DNA of 64,000 nucleotides from Gavia stellata (taxonomy: Eukaryota; Chordata; Aves; Gaviiformes; Gaviidae). The position numbers were made by a program, and so were the translations under genes. The notes under the pieces are model-generated. The model searched no databases. It was not told the origin of the DNA and saw nothing but the letters and a program-made list of their open reading frames with translations. Each line of letters opens with the position of its first letter. The first letter of the stretch is position 1. The stretch covers positions 23,045,553 through 23,109,552 of the forward strand of contig NC_082594.1 in assembly GCF_030936135.1 (NCBI RefSeq). Direction: 5' to 3'. Of the stretch, positions 1 through 13,947 are shown one piece after another.

Positions 1-689
1 CTTCCAAAATGATCTGGACTGCTCAAAATTGCTGACTTGTTTCTAACATTGAGTATTGCAATAAACTTCATCAGAGACACTCGCCTTCTTCCATGCCACT
101 AATATATTTTGAAAGAAAACCATGTTCCACGACTCTTTGAAAGAGCTCCACTTACCCATCATATTCCTCCCTAACAACTGCACTCAAGGTTTCTCAAGTA
201 GTCTTACTGACAGTAAGAGCACGTCCATAGTACACAGATTTCATATGCTAGGTTAACTAGGTAACAAGCATTAGAAAAGAGACTGACCGCAGCTAGGGAA
301 AGGCTTATTTGTACAAATACTTGTTACAAGTGTCACGTCCTGCTTGGGAAGCTCTCAAAGACAAATGGTGTTCATATAACTCACCAAAAGTCACCTGGGA
401 TTCGGGACAGTGCAAAAGGAACAAGGAGACCTAGTAGGACAGGAGAGCTCTGAATTTTTCACTTCCATGAAAATTCATTTCCGAATTTTCCAAAAAATAT
501 CAGAACTTGTCATTGAAGACAGCAGAAATACCAGATCTTGAAGATCACCTTCCTCAAAACCTGCCTGTAGGAATTCCTGTACTGCTCAAGTTTGTTTCTT
601 TTTAAATGGGTTAAATGCTGCCTATTCTCCCCTACTGCTAAGGCAGATTATTTTTTCCTTTATAACACCATTCTCCCCAGTTTTCTGCT

Positions 690-866
690 GCACAAGTTTG
701 AAGAGCCAGAGCCGTGGTGGTCTGCGGCTTGTTTGTGAAAGTGGCCCTCACTATCTCCCCAGGCAGCCTGGAGGGGCAGGCAGCAGCCGGACGTCCTCCC
801 TCCCGCCTCCCGGTCACCCCTGAGCCCACTTCTCAGGAGACGCGGGACGGATGCGAGGAGGTAAGT
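690..866 (+). other. GC-rich patch ending in a consensus splice donor
   Basis: A GC-rich block with several CpGs (roughly 740-860) sits in AT-rich surroundings. On the plus strand it ends at GAG|GTAAGT, with the donor GT at 861-862. It could be the 3' edge of an unannotated plus-strand exon, or a small CpG patch with a chance donor. No recognisable protein is encoded, and both minus-strand open frames across it look random. Confidence 0.2.
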
Positions 867-3800
867 TATTAATTGATCAAAATACATACAGAAAAATAAT
901 TGATTTTAAATATAACATGGGGGATGTAAGTAGTTTGTTAATTGCATCTTCTTGATTAATTTCTGCTTCCATTAGGTCATGGCACAGTGAAGTAATTTAA
1001 AATCAAGGGACTTAAAGCACTCTGAATTAGTTTAATAATGCTAAAGTTTACTGTATGTACTCAAGTATTTAACTCACATAAGCTACCTTTTTTCACTATT
1101 TTATAAAATTAGTTTAGAAATCAAATGTATTTCATTACCATTCCTGGTAGAGAACCTTATTTAAATTTTACAAGAATAATGGAAATAAACAATACCATTT
1201 CATGTTTAAATACAACTTAAACCTTTAAACTTAAAAGCACTCAGTTAAACAAATCATACTGTTTATAACTACAAAATTAGATTCTTTCAGTGCAGTAATA
1301 CTGCTTTTTTGTCTTCCTGTCCTCCCTGCCACCAAAGAAGGCTTATGTTTGATTTCTACCACTGAACAGCCCTTCCATCCGTTGGTATTTCACCGCAGAA
1401 CATAATTTTGGAAGTGGCAGAGTCTTGCCTTGAGCTTGGATTATTGCCGCCAAAAATCTCATCCTTACAAAATTTCTTTTGCAGTCTCAAAATTAGGATG
1501 AGTAGAAAATAAATTACAGTCAAAAGTGTTTTTCAGGTTTCTCTGCACATCAGCAGCTCAACTACCTCCCCACCGACGCAGATTATTCAACCCAGCAGCT
1601 TGAACAACATTTGTTATCTTTTAGCAAATACCTGCTACTGACTATTTGCATTTCACAGGTTTTCCCATAGCTTCTGATTGTAAGAGCAACCTTCAGGGCA
1701 GCCTTCACTAGCACCACCTCGTTTCACATTTCAACAGACCAGGAGAACACAGATGCTCAGCTTCCCGGGCTCAGCCAAGGTAACTTTCTAGCTCACCAGC
1801 CCAGAACTTTTTTATGCCATCTCCCTACATCTCTACTCGCATCACAGCTAGAGGGTTATTTTTAAAATGTCTTATGTACGTGCCATATCTGTTTTTAATG
1901 AAATAAAAAAATACAAGAAAATTATTCAAACAAAATATGCAGACTATCTGCCGTAAAACTGACCTGGCAAACCACCTCAGAATTCCTTAAGAACGTCCCT
2001 AAACTCAATTTTCTGAATTGAGAGGAATCAACTCTACTGATACATTTCCTAAGTAATTTCTTATAGAAGAATTACACTAGGAGTTGAGGACAAATTTAGT
2101 TCTTTCCACACCAAAGCCTGCATTCTCTTTGTGGCTTTATAAACTCCAGAATTGATAAATACACGTAAACCTCTTAAATAAATAAATAAAGCACCGAGAA
2201 AATTTTTCTCCCAGAATCACTTTGCAGTGTAACTAGAATGGTACTTCTCCGTCGCCACAATGTTATGTTGTGGTACTAACTCAAAAGTTCAAACCATTTT
2301 CATTTCTTTATTACCATTAGCAATCTAGGACACACTGCCATCAATTGTAAATCCACATGAAGTCACATTCCTCTGGTGCATTTTGTGCATAGCAATCAGT
2401 TCAGAACGCAATCTTGTGTTGTTTAAAATTCAGTTTATTCTTCAATTACTCTGCTAGCCCGACTCTAATTTATTATATTTTCTGGTACATTTGATTTTGG
2501 GTATTATGACATCCTGGCTCATGCCATTAGAGAGGAAACATAAAATGGTGAGGATGTCTAGGGACAGCTGGGAGTAAGATAGCAACAGCCTGGAAAATTA
2601 AGAATATCACTGTCTCTGCGCTCAGCTAGACCTCTCCTGCATCAGTGCTAAAAAAAATTTGGCAGTATTTCTCCAATATAGCCTTGACATCCAGGAATAG
2701 CCTCAGAGGCACCATAAAACCTCGGCTAGTGCGGCGGGCAGCTCAGGTGGTTGGGAGGGCGGATGGCAGCCTCTGAGCCGGCCCGGGCAGCTGAGCTGCA
2801 GAAGAAATGAAACACCGGCCCTGCTGCTGCTCAGAGCCCACCAAAGAAACCAATGCGGTTCTAAATGCCACTGATACTATAGACATTGATTTTATTTTTT
2901 TTTAGCCTTGCATTGTCTCGGTCCTAGCTACCATTTCTTTCTCCCAGCTCCCAAGGTGAAATGAGAGGCAGCAGCCAGAAGCCTTCTCAGAGCATCTTTC
3001 TTGAGAACCCAGGCAGAAGGGAGGGCTTCGCCTCCCCCTCCACCTTGGCGACCGACTACATTAACCTTCAGGGCATGCTGCCAGCCCCACCTGCTTACTC
3101 AGGCTTTTGCCAGCAAGGGAAGCTTTCACCGCACTGATTCGTCCTTCGAAGATGCATCCTCTTTCGCTTACTTCTTACTTCTGCCTACTACGTTCGGCGT
3201 TTGAACTCTCACATCCAGAGCTTGGAGGGCCAGTCCTGATGGGGAAACATCGGGTTCCTGTATTCACATCTGACTTTTTTCCCTACAAGAGATTCTGACA
3301 ACTTCAAACATGAAAAATCCTCATGTGCCTGCATGGCTTGCTCTGTCCCAAGAAATTCCACATTGGGTTTTGAAAAAATTTCTATTTCCCTTCTTTTGTC
3401 TGTTCTTCAGAAAGCCTGAAGACAGCTTGCCAAAACAATACCCAAGAGCGCATGCTTTGCAGGGAAACTCAGGCAGCTGGACCCGCGAGAGGCTGCCAGC
3501 ATTGGAAAGAACTTGCAGTGGGGGAAACCTGGCTGGACCCAAATCCTCACTGATCATTTTGTCCTCCAGAAAAAAAACAAGCAAACTACATTTCCTCTAT
3601 AGGATAATAAAGCTTTCTCCTGTCTCTAAGCTGTCTTGTAACTCGGGCAGTATTGCCAGCTCCTTCTAAACCCCAAAAGCAGTAAGGATTTTACCAATGA
3701 TGTAGTTGCTCCAACTGTTGCAGTCGTTTAAAAAGACAATGTTAAATATTACGTGTAGCAATGTTAAAACATGATGATTCAGATTGCAAGCTAATTTACA

Positions 3801-4409
3801 AAACTAAGAAATGCCATTTTTTAGCTTACCCACTGCCTTTCAGTTTTCCCCACCCCTCCTGAACCTGTGTTGTAACCCAGTTGCTGGTTTCTGTTCAGAA
3901 GCTTTTTTCCCCAGCAGCCCAGTCCCGTGGAAAGGACGGACACAAAAGGGAGTAGCACGAGGGATGCACAAGCACATCTCCAATATTAGGTTGCTTGATT
4001 TCACACTTAAAAAACCCCACCGAAAGTAAGTTATTGGTGCATGAGAAATATGGAGTACAATTTTAGCTTGTGAAGTCTGATGGAGTCAGAGCAAATCAGA
4101 TCAGGCCACATTTAGGTGGGATGGAGAACTGGGATGGAGGGGCTCTTCCCTCCTGTTAAGCGCTATCCTGTGCCCCAGCATAATGAAATATCACCACCAC
4201 AATGACAGAAAATAGCTCCTCTCATTTTGGTGTATGGGTACCAGGAAAACATATTGACCAGGTTCTTTAAAAGCACATGACAACTTCAGCTCCAACCATT
4301 TTCTCTTCTCAATCCCATATACTCTTAAGTAACTTGCCTATGCTTACGCTGCAAATCAATGCACACGCTCTGGTGTCTCCCTGCACCTGCTCTCATTACA
4401 CTACGTTTG

Positions 4410-4780
4410 AAACAAACCGTGAATTGAGACCGGAGACTCGATTTCACTTCCCAGCGTGCAGAGAATAATCATCAATAATTAACATCAGTCGGCTTCATCT
4501 GCACTGCCTCGGGCATGCAATGGAGACTTATGGTATACAGCAAGAAAACGAGGATTTGTATATAAAATGATTTGATAATCCGAAAAAATCCCTCAGTAAA
4601 CAAAGGAAGTTTACAGATAATATTATTAAAGATTAGAGTTGTTTTAAAACAATGCAGAATGTATTCGAGAACATCTGGGAAGAAAGATGGTAGTTTTAAA
4701 AGCAAAACCTTGGGGGAAAATATTTTTCCCCCTCAAACAGAAAACAGTAATTCACTTTATTAAATCCTAATCTTCTTCAA
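4410..4780. promoter_or_regulatory. Candidate conserved non-coding element
   Basis: A repeat-free, non-coding stretch with AT-rich homeodomain-type words (TCAATAATTAAC near 4471-4482) and a palindrome GGGGGAAAA-TAT-TTTTCCCCC at 4712-4732. It resembles vertebrate conserved non-coding elements in texture. There is no alignment to support this, so confidence is low. Confidence 0.2.
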
Positions 4781-5701
4781 TTCATGTTAAGGCAGAGCAT
4801 TTAAATGCAATTTTATAAATAAATAAATATTTGAATATATTTAAATACAGTTTTAGTATCTGATTAAATGATTGGTTATTACACTTTTTTATATTGCTTG
4901 CATTTTATTTCAAATTTGAGAAGGAGGCTAATTTTAAGTCAGAAAACTGACTAAGTTTATTATTAAATAAGGATAGAACTTAACCTCTGGACTACAGAAA
5001 AACACATCATGATAGCAAAAGCAATCTGATGCCTGTCTTTTTATATGCACCTACTCATCAGCTGAAAAATTAGGAAAATAACTCCTTCCATTTTATAAAT
5101 TTTATTATTTTTCTATCACTCATTTACTGTTTTCCAAACTTTTGTTGTGGTGATTTATGTGAAAATTCCCCCAATAAAACCCATAAATTGTTCATGACAT
5201 TTTCGATAATCAGTGTTGATAATCAATAATATTTATACAGATCTCCTATTTAAACAACACATTATTGAAGCTCCTCACTGCTATAACTGCTGACAGCACC
5301 AGAAGAATAAAGTTACTCCACAACTAAGAAGTAAAAGCAAAAACTACAGAACTGAACAATAATCAAGTTGGTCAAAACATATTGGATCAGATTTCTATAA
5401 CTCTTTACCTACTGTATTTCAACTTCATTCTTCCATAAAAAATGCTTAATGTTAGAGCTAAATTTAGAAGGAATTCTAAGTTAAGATCTGAAAAGAAGGA
5501 AGGGAGAGCAAAAAAACTGTTGAAAGAAAAGAGTAAGTACAGGGTTTGGTATTTTCCTTTTTGTATTGTTTTATTTATTTATATATAGAAATTAATTTTA
5601 TATATACACATATATGTAAAGTAAGTTCAATGACAAGTTGAATGCTAACCAGATTTGTACCAGCAGCAATTGAGCCCTAGCAAAGAAATCCCATAAGGGA
5701 T

Positions 5702-5874
5702 ACTTTGCTATAACCACATCCTCATAGCTGTGGTGAATTCAATGACTTCCTCGGGAGCAGAAGCAGGCAGAAGGACTCTCATGCCCACAAAGGACCCCAT
5801 GGAGTCAACCACCGCAGATTCAATTGTACAGTCAAGCTGTAGGGATGGCGACCGAGGACTCAGCACGTGATACA
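5702..5874 (-). other. Unidentified exon-like segment, minus strand
   Basis: Read on the minus strand, a pyrimidine-rich tract ending TTTTTCAG (a good acceptor) is followed directly by an open frame of 57 codons ending in TAG. The frame begins MMYHVLSPRS and includes DSMGSFVGMRVLLPAS. The segment has higher GC than its flanks and contains CpGs, unlike the surrounding intron. The protein family was not recognised. No convincing splice donor follows, so it would have to be a terminal exon. It lies in the presumed LNX2 intron 1. Alternatives are a decayed transposon or retrocopy fragment, or a conserved non-coding element with a chance frame. Confidence 0.3.
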
Positions 5875-7417
5875 TCATCTGAAAAATAGCATATACAGGA
5901 CAGTAACTGCTCCTAACACATGTGGGTGCATTGTAATGAAGTCCCTTCTCGCCTGCTTTTCAACTTAACCTGCTTAGCAGGTTTTCAGGTATACACAGTC
6001 TCACCTATATCAATGCTTTAGAACAAACCATCTTCTTTATCCTCAAAGTCACTATCGCAGCTAAACCAGAAATCTTTCCCCTTTGACCCTTTAAGGCAAA
6101 AAAAAAAATCACAGCACAATGTTAACATTACGGTGTGAAATAAATTGCCTTTGCTAAACTTGAGACTTAAGGACAAACGATACCTGTTGTGAAATCCGTA
6201 TGGTTCTGCTCATTTGTAGGAGGTAACGTGTCAAGCTGTACCTAAAAGTTCTTCATCAAATACCTTCTGCTTCATAATGGCATGACACTTAGTTATGAAC
6301 ATTTCTTGGCTTCACAGCTTTTCACACTTTTCAAAATATGACTTAGAAAAGCATTACACTGCTACAGCAGTTCTGTAGTCAATGGCACACATCCCTTACA
6401 GGAGAAGAAAGAACTGTAACAGTTTCATTTCACACTCCAGTAACCCAAAATTCTGCATTACCGCTCACTTCAGTGTTAATTTTCCCATAGATTCTCTTTT
6501 TCTGCTTACATGGCAAGATAGCTCAGGTCAAGTGCACAGACAAGCGGTGCTGCTGATTCTCCTTTATACCACCACTGAATCACCTTCACTTTTGCTTCAC
6601 TGGGAAGTTATTTCCCCTGCAGAAAGCAGGAGAGCCACAGTCAATAGATAAGTCGCAAGCTATCAGTCAAAATGGATTTCAAAGTGGGGAAAAAAACCTC
6701 CCCACAACGAAATCTGCAAGTACTATTTATGCAGGATCATCCCCACGCTGTATAAATACACCACAACAGGTATATTTGCTGCTATAAATGCGGTGAAGCC
6801 TAATTCAGCTTGTGTCACTTCCAGCTATAGACAGACACTTACCAGAAGCTATAGAATATAAAAGTATCAGTTCTGAACAGACATGCTGAGCCATCCCCCA
6901 GAAAACAGGAATGCAGAGCCGTTATTTTGCCAGATGAAGTAGAAAGGTACCTTTTTTCACTGGTGATTCAAAAAAGCAGCACATTTGGTGGCTGCTGCTA
7001 AATTCTTACGAAACTTTGTAATGTGTATGTAAAGGTCTAACTTACATACCTTTCTGAGACATTCAGCTGAAATGATGACAGATCCACAAGTACAAAAATG
7101 TACCTGCATTTTTTCAGCCTACTACAACCTGGATGAGATTTGCTTTACCTTTAGCATTTAAAAGGAATTAAAATAGTTAAGAAGCTAACCTAAATTCTGA
7201 AGGCATTCAATACTGAACAAATAGCATTTTATACTGGTTTAGTATAAGGCAGGAAACCCTGTGATTTTTAAAGCTTCAATCTTCATTAGAAGCAGCAATG
7301 ACAGCTTAGTAATGGACTACTTGTAAAAACAGTCCAGGAATTGACTTGTACTAATTTTTAATTAACATAAATGCAAGATCTAGCACAGACACTGAACTAC
7401 TTTACTAATAGTAATAG

Positions 7418-9779
7418 CGCGGCAGGAAAACTATGACACAGTTGCCATCATGGAAATATGGTGGGATGACTCGCACAAGTGGAGTGCTGCAATGGATGGT
7501 GACAAACTCTTCAGAAGGGACAGGCAAGGAAGGCGAGGCGGTGGGGTAGCCCTGTATGTTAGGGAGTGTTTTGATTGCCTACAGGTTTACAACGGTGACG
7601 ATAGGGTTGAGTGTCTGTGGGTAAGAATCAGGGGGAAGGACAACAAGGCAGATATCATGGTGGGAGTCTCTTATAGACCACCCAACCAGAATGAAGAGGC
7701 AGACGAAATATTCTGTAAGCAGCTGGGAGAAGTCCCACAGTTGCTAGCCCTTGTTTTCAGGGGGGACTTCAACTTACCAGATGTCTGCTGGAAATGCAAT
7801 ACGGCAGAGAGGAAACAGTCTCAGAGGTTCCTGGAGTGTGTGGAAGACAACTGCCTGACACAGCTGGTGGGTGAGCCAACTAGGGAAGGCATCCCGCTGG
7901 ACGTGGTATTTGTGAACAGAGAAGAACCTGTGGAGTATGTGACGGTTGGAGGCCGTCTTTGGCACAGCAATCACCAAATGATGAGTTTTCAATTCTTGGA
8001 GAAGTTAAGGCGGGAGGTCAGCAGAACTGCTACCTTGGACTTCTGGAGGGCAGACTGTAGCCTGTTTAGGAGCCTGGTGGACAGAGTCCCTTGGGCGGGA
8101 GTCCTGAAGGGCAAAGGTGTCCAGGAATGCTGGACACTCTTCAAGAAGGAAGTCTTAAAGGTGCAGGAGCAGGCTGTCCCCATGTGCCGAAAAGACAAGC
8201 TGGCGGGGAAGAAGACCGGCCTGGCTGAACAGAGAGCTTTCGATGGAACTCAGGGGAAAAAGGAGAGTTTCTGACCTTTGGACGAAGGGGAGGTAACTCA
8301 GGAGGACTACATGGATGTCGTGAGGTTATGCACGGCCAAAGCCCAACTAGAACTTAACCCTTGGCCTCTGCCATAAAAGACAATAAAAAATGTTTCTATA
8401 AATGTATTAGCAACAAAAGGAGGGCTAAGAGGAATCTCCTTCCTTTATTGGACACGGGGGGAAACATAGTGACAAAGGATGAGGAAAAGGCCGAGGTACT
8501 TAATGCTGCCTTTGCCTCAGCCTGTAATAGTAAGACCAGTTGTTCTTCAGGTACCCAGCCCCCTGAGCTGGAGGACAGGGAGAAGAATGAAGCCCCCACA
8601 ATCCAAGGGGAAATGATTAGTGACCTGCTACACCACTCAGACACACACAAGTCTATGGGGCCAGATGGGATCCACCCAAGGGATCCCTGAGGGAGCTGGT
8701 GGAAGTGCTCACCAAGCCACTTCCCATCATCTACCAGCAGTCCTGGCTGACCAGGGAGGTCCCAGTTGACCTGAAGTTAGCAAATGTGACACCCATCTTC
8801 AGGAAGGGCCGGAAGGAGGATCCGGGGAACTACAGACCTGTCAGCCTGACCTCGGTGCCGGGGAAGATTATGGAGCAGATCATCTTGAGTGCCATCACAT
8901 AGCAAGCACGTACAAAACAAGGTGATCAGGCCCAGTCAGCATGGGTTTATGAAAAGCAGGTCCTGCTTAATTAACGTGATCTCCTTCTATGACCAGGTGA
9001 CCCGCTCAGTGGATGAGGGAAAGGCTGTGGATGTTGTCTACCTAGACTGTAGTAAAGCCTTTGACATTGTTTCCAACAGCATTCTCCTAGAGAAACAGGC
9101 TACTCATGGCTTGGATGGGTGTACTCTTTGCTGGCTAAAAAACTGGCTGGATGGCCCAGCCCAAAGAGTTGTGGTGAATGAAAATCCAGTTGGCGGCCGG
9201 TCACAAGTGGTGTTCCCCAGGGCTCAGCATTGGGGCCAGTTCTGTTTAATATATTTATCAATGATGTGGATGAGGGGATCGAGTGCACTCTCAGTACTTT
9301 TGCAGACGACACCAAGTTGGGTGGGAGTGTTGATCTGCTTGAGGGTAGGAAGTTCGGACAGGCTGGATCAATGGGCTGAGGCCGGTTGTACAAGGTTCAA
9401 CAAGGCCAAGTGCCAGGTCCTGCACTTGGGTCACAACAACCTTATCGTTCTCTACAACTACCTGAAAGGAGGTTGTAGAGAGGTGGGTGTCAGTCTCTTC
9501 TCCCAAGTAACATGGGATAGGACAAGAGGAAATGGCCTCCAGTTGCACCAGGAGAGGTTTAGATTGGAAAAATTTCTTCATTGAAAGGGTTATTTATCAA
9601 GCACTGGAACAGGCTGCCCAGGGAAGTGGTTGAGTCACCATCCCTGGAGGTATTTAAAAGACCTGTGGATGTGGTGCTTAGGGACATGGTTTAGTGGTGG
9701 ACTTGGCAGTGCTAGGTTTACAGTTGGACTCGATGATCTTAAAGCTCTTTTCCAACCTAAATGATACTATGATTCTAAT
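7418..9779 (+). mobile_element. CR1-family LINE, 5'-truncated and decayed
   Basis: This is a non-LTR retrotransposon copy in sense orientation, roughly half the length of a full CR1 (about 4.5 kb); the 5' UTR and ORF1 are missing. The endonuclease part is open at 7450-8274, with IMEIWWDDSHKWSAAMDGD at its start, RGGGVALYVRE, VGVSYRPPNQNEEAD and FRGDFNLPDVCWK. Reverse-transcriptase pieces follow in shifting frames: NYRPVSLTSVPGKIMEQIIL near 8828-8887, [11 protein letters not shown] and [13 protein letters not shown] near 8935-9064, and the catalytic FADDT motif near 9299. The 3' UTR-like end at about 9590-9779 contains GGAACAGGCTGCCCAGGGAAG and GGACTCGATGATCTT, and closes with ATGATTCTAATT, a weak relic of the CR1 terminal octamer. 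Confidence 0.93.
7450..9584 (+). pseudogene. Broken CR1 ORF2 (endonuclease / reverse transcriptase)
   Basis: ORF2 of CR1 encodes an apurinic-type endonuclease followed by reverse transcriptase and drives target-primed retrotransposition. Here it is broken into at least four frames. The endonuclease frame stops at 8272-8274. Linker and RT pieces continue at about 8361-8690, 8699-8902 and 8889-9230. The FADDT catalytic motif near 9299 then lies in a frame different from the preceding RT piece, so at least one indel separates finger and palm motifs. The copy cannot be active. The many lesions and the poorly kept 3' octamer point to an old insertion. Confidence 0.85.
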
Positions 9780-10906
9780 TCACTGGGTGAGCCTTCATTA
9801 GCTTCTGTCAGTAACAACAAATGGCTGAGAAAACCCCTCTAGAACAAACAAGACAAAGACAGGAAAAAGAGGCCATACAGAAGGAAATCCTCATCAACCT
9901 GGTCCAGAAGAAGCTTGACTGAAAAGGTTTTTTGAAAGTTTAAAAAACCAAATTACTTCAGTTAACAGTTGGGGCAGCCCCAGGGAGCGTCAGGGGTTTG
10001 GATGATAGCTATGGTGCACACATACTGTACCAAGGGTACAGTTACAGCTGTATGGTCAGAATGGGGTTTATCGTAAACTCTTTGACACAACCAGAAATTT
10101 TATACAACATATTAGGATCTATGTGGTCTTGTGATGTACTGATCAACTTTCACTTACAGTTATTTCAGTCTGGTTACAAACAGATTTTAAACAACTTGAT
10201 TAAAAAAAAAATAGGAGAAAACAATGATACAGGGCAGGGGAACAGCTCTAATAAAAAGAGGAAAGAACACAAGGAAGGGTGGGCAATTGGTATATAAATG
10301 CATGAACTTGGAAGTAACAATAAGGCATCCTCCTCTGCATGAAGTGGCAATAGCTGTTACTGATTTTTTTTCCCCTGTAACTTTTAACCTCCAAACGTGT
10401 CGAAGCAACTTAATATGGTCCATATTTCAGTATTTAATCTATTGCAGATATTCAGTGCACTATCCATCAGGCACATACAGATATCAACATCGCCAGTGTC
10501 CTCCTTGAAATGTGACTTGCTCTAGATGTAGGCTACACAGCCATAAGATGCACTTTGAATGTACTGTTCTGCACAGACTGTTACTGAAGGCAGCGGAAGA
10601 ACCAACTGTGTTGAAGTCAAAACGTGGTTAGCTTAAGAGCCTTGTGCCGGTTGTGGGTGTTGGTGGTGTTGTTTTGTTTTTGATGGTGTAGCAGGTAGTG
10701 ATGTCAATGAGGGGAATGATTTGGATGACATCACTATACCCGCACAAAACCCTAGTATAGGCTCTATTCTACTGCCGTAAGAGTACGTTGCTGATACAGC
10801 TTGTTTCATCTGGGAACTAATAACAAGGTACGCAGAGAAAAGCATATTCATGTTATGACAAAGTAAAATGCATCAACAAAGAAGGCTTGCTGATACCAGC
10901 CAAGCC

Positions 10907-10926
10907 TTTTTTTTTTTTTTTTTTTT
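10907..10926. repeat. Poly(T) tract, 20 nt
   Basis: An uninterrupted run of 20 T residues. No recognisable SINE or processed pseudogene body is attached on either side. Confidence 0.95.
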
Positions 10927-13900
10927 CTTAAGATGAAGACTTTGTTCAGGAATGCCAACCAAAACTTGATAGCCAGAAAAATCACGTCACGCCTAGATTC
11001 TGAAATGTTGCTTTGTGGCAGAAAAAACACCCCCATGGGTTGGTCCTTTCAAAGCAAACACAACATTCCTGTGGCTGAACATGACAGCTTATCCAGGCAC
11101 AATATAGCAGCCACTGAAAACCGCTTTCCATGAACTGTTTCAGTACACAAGTCAGCGACATTTTACCTGCACTAGCTTTGCCTGGATTTCCATTTGCTTC
11201 TGTTGTGCCAAAAACCTCTGCTGCACCAACTTTTCTTTTCCCTACGTATGAACTCAGAAACAGGATTAGAACCAATATGAAGAACAAAGAGAGCCATGGG
11301 AAGGTAAGAACTTAAAATCCTCCATCACTAGTATTCTTTGGCCTTTCATGGCCAAAATTTTAAAATGACACTGCATTAAGAGAGGGTTGTCTGTGGAGGA
11401 GAGCTCGGATTCAAGCAAAAATTGCATGCGAAGGAAAAAAAAAAATCTACATGATGAGTACAACTTCAAAAGTTGGTGTCAATGTATAGGAACACTGACT
11501 TGAACCCTGTGCTTATTCTCAATTGTTTTCTAACTAGCCAGCACCTCGGAATGCACGACGCCGGCATCCTGACACCTTCCACCGGGCTGGTGCAACCTCT
11601 TCGGAGAAGGTCATGGGAACACACAGTGTCCCTTGGGGCTTGGGGTGGGAAGCACAGTCTATAGCACAGTTCAAAAATCACTCCCACTGCAATGAACGTA
11701 CCAATGCAGAAGTAGGTAGCTTGTCACTCATTTTTCCCCACTGTGCTGAATAATATCTGAAAGCACTACACCACTCCAGGCAACCTGATCCAAAAGACCC
11801 GCTTTGCCTTTCTGCAACTACTGGGTTCCTCCCTTTACCCAGATACATACGGGTTCTCCTTTAATGTGCACCACTTTCTGTTGTGCTCTACTGCTAGAAA
11901 AAAGGATAAGTAAGTCATAGTTCCTTCCTATTCGTGATCTAGAACTACTTATTACTACCATTTACAACATTTTAAAACTGCATCAGTTCATATATTGGAT
12001 ATGCTCCTCGATCAAAATGCATTTTGCTCTACAAACAAGGGTTCTTCATAAAAATTCTGCACACCCCATGGAACAGTGGTTACCCGTGACAGATCTCTGC
12101 AATGAAATATAAAAATACATTGTTCTCTGTGGAATGAAGGCAAAACAGCCAGGCAGAATGCAACATCTATCACTCCATCCCAAAGTAAACCAACTCCACC
12201 AGGGCAAAAATTAACTTCTATATAATATTGAGCTAATGCATTTATAACCTCACTATTACCTTCTTAGCCGATTGGGTCTGTTTTGCTGTGATGACAGCAA
12301 GAAAATTCTAGACATTCTTAACAAAATACCACAACCCCGGAGCAACATCACAGCTTGCTTACTGAAAAATAAGGCTGTAAATACTGAGCTACGTACCCCA
12401 ACGTTCCATTTTTAAAATAGAAATAGTTCCCACTAATTGGGTGGAAAAATCGCAGAAATGCAAAACAATTTAAAAACTTGCATGTTCACAAGTTACCTTA
12501 TTTTATATCAAACAACTGCATACTTAAGCTTTTCTTTTCACCATCTGGTGCACAGCTCAGTGTGAGAGACTCAGCAAGACTCCCCTCCTCTTCCAGCCCC
12601 CAAATTACTTTTAAAACTAACATCAATTGAAATAAGCATCTACAAGAATGCAAAGAATGGACTTCTATGCACGTTTATATTGGTAAAAAATACTTTAGAA
12701 ATAGAAGAGAAGCCTGTAGTATTGCAAAGCACATTGCAACGATGAAGCCAGCTCAGGTACATCACTAATGCAGCAGCACGGCTGGGAGCATCTCTTTACG
12801 TGTCAGTAGATAAACCAGCCCACAGCTCCAAAGCAGAAGTCAGCTACCTACATCATCTCATGCAGAATACAGAACAGTCACTATGAAAACACATAACAGG
12901 TTCATCCCATGAACTTTGCGAACATAAATCCTGACCCTGAAAACATTTACATGCAGGCTTAACATTAAGCCTAAGAACAGACCTACTAATTCCAAAAGAA
13001 ATACCCGGGTGTTTAAAATTAAACATATGTAAGTGGAAACATCTACAGAATTGGGGCCGTAAAAAACAAAAAGCACACATTGCAACATTATTATTTTTTA
13101 TTGCTCTGTAGACATCATGACCCAACAATTACATGATTTAATACTGATATTTAAAAGAATGTTCATCTTTGAAAGGCACTACAATTTCTAAACAACAAAC
13201 TCCATTGACCTAATAAAGCAATTAAGCAGCATGCAATTCAATGGGGTCACATTAAAATTGCTTCTGCAAACAAATCAGCAAAGAATTTTCAAATATCAGA
13301 GACAAGCCACTGCTGTATCAAATAGGCAACCAGTTTCCTCTGGTGCCTTTTACACCAGGGGACCTTTTAACACTGAATGAATGCTGTTTTCTTATTAGTT
13401 ACAGCTCTTAATATCTAATAGCTCTTTAAGTAAGCAGCATCTTGCTGATTTATGACATTAATTTATATCAATCCAATGTCTAGTACACACCATATCCTTA
13501 CACATTTCACTTTGGTATTGTTGGTATCACTTCTTCACCGTTGCTTTCAACTATATTAAAACATTTTTTAAGAGTACAGAAAAATGGGATAAAAAAAAAG
13601 AGGAAGATATTTTGAAGCATTTTCAAGTGGAACATTTTAACTAGAAGCTAACAAACTTCTGTTTTTTAGTGATACAGACCCATAAATATATACCAAGATC
13701 GAGACTGACAGACTGTTCAGTGCAGGTAAAGCCTTACGAAAATTTCAGCGAGGTCATCAGTGCTTCCACGAGAGCAGACTCCAAAAGAATACCAAAGCTT
13801 GCAATGTCAAAGCCAACATTTTTGTGATTACGCACGACAGGTTTTAGTAAGCTTATTTTTTAACCTGTCTCAAGAGAACAGTACTTTTCCACCCAGTCAC

Positions 13901-13947
13901 CAGCTTACGTTCCTCTTGCAAAGTTTTATCCCTGAACTGTAGCTTAA

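Noticed and set aside
6838..6847. Minus-strand splice donor CTG|GTAAGTGT
   Set aside because: No acceptor or open exon was found upstream on the minus strand, so there is no exon to attach it to.
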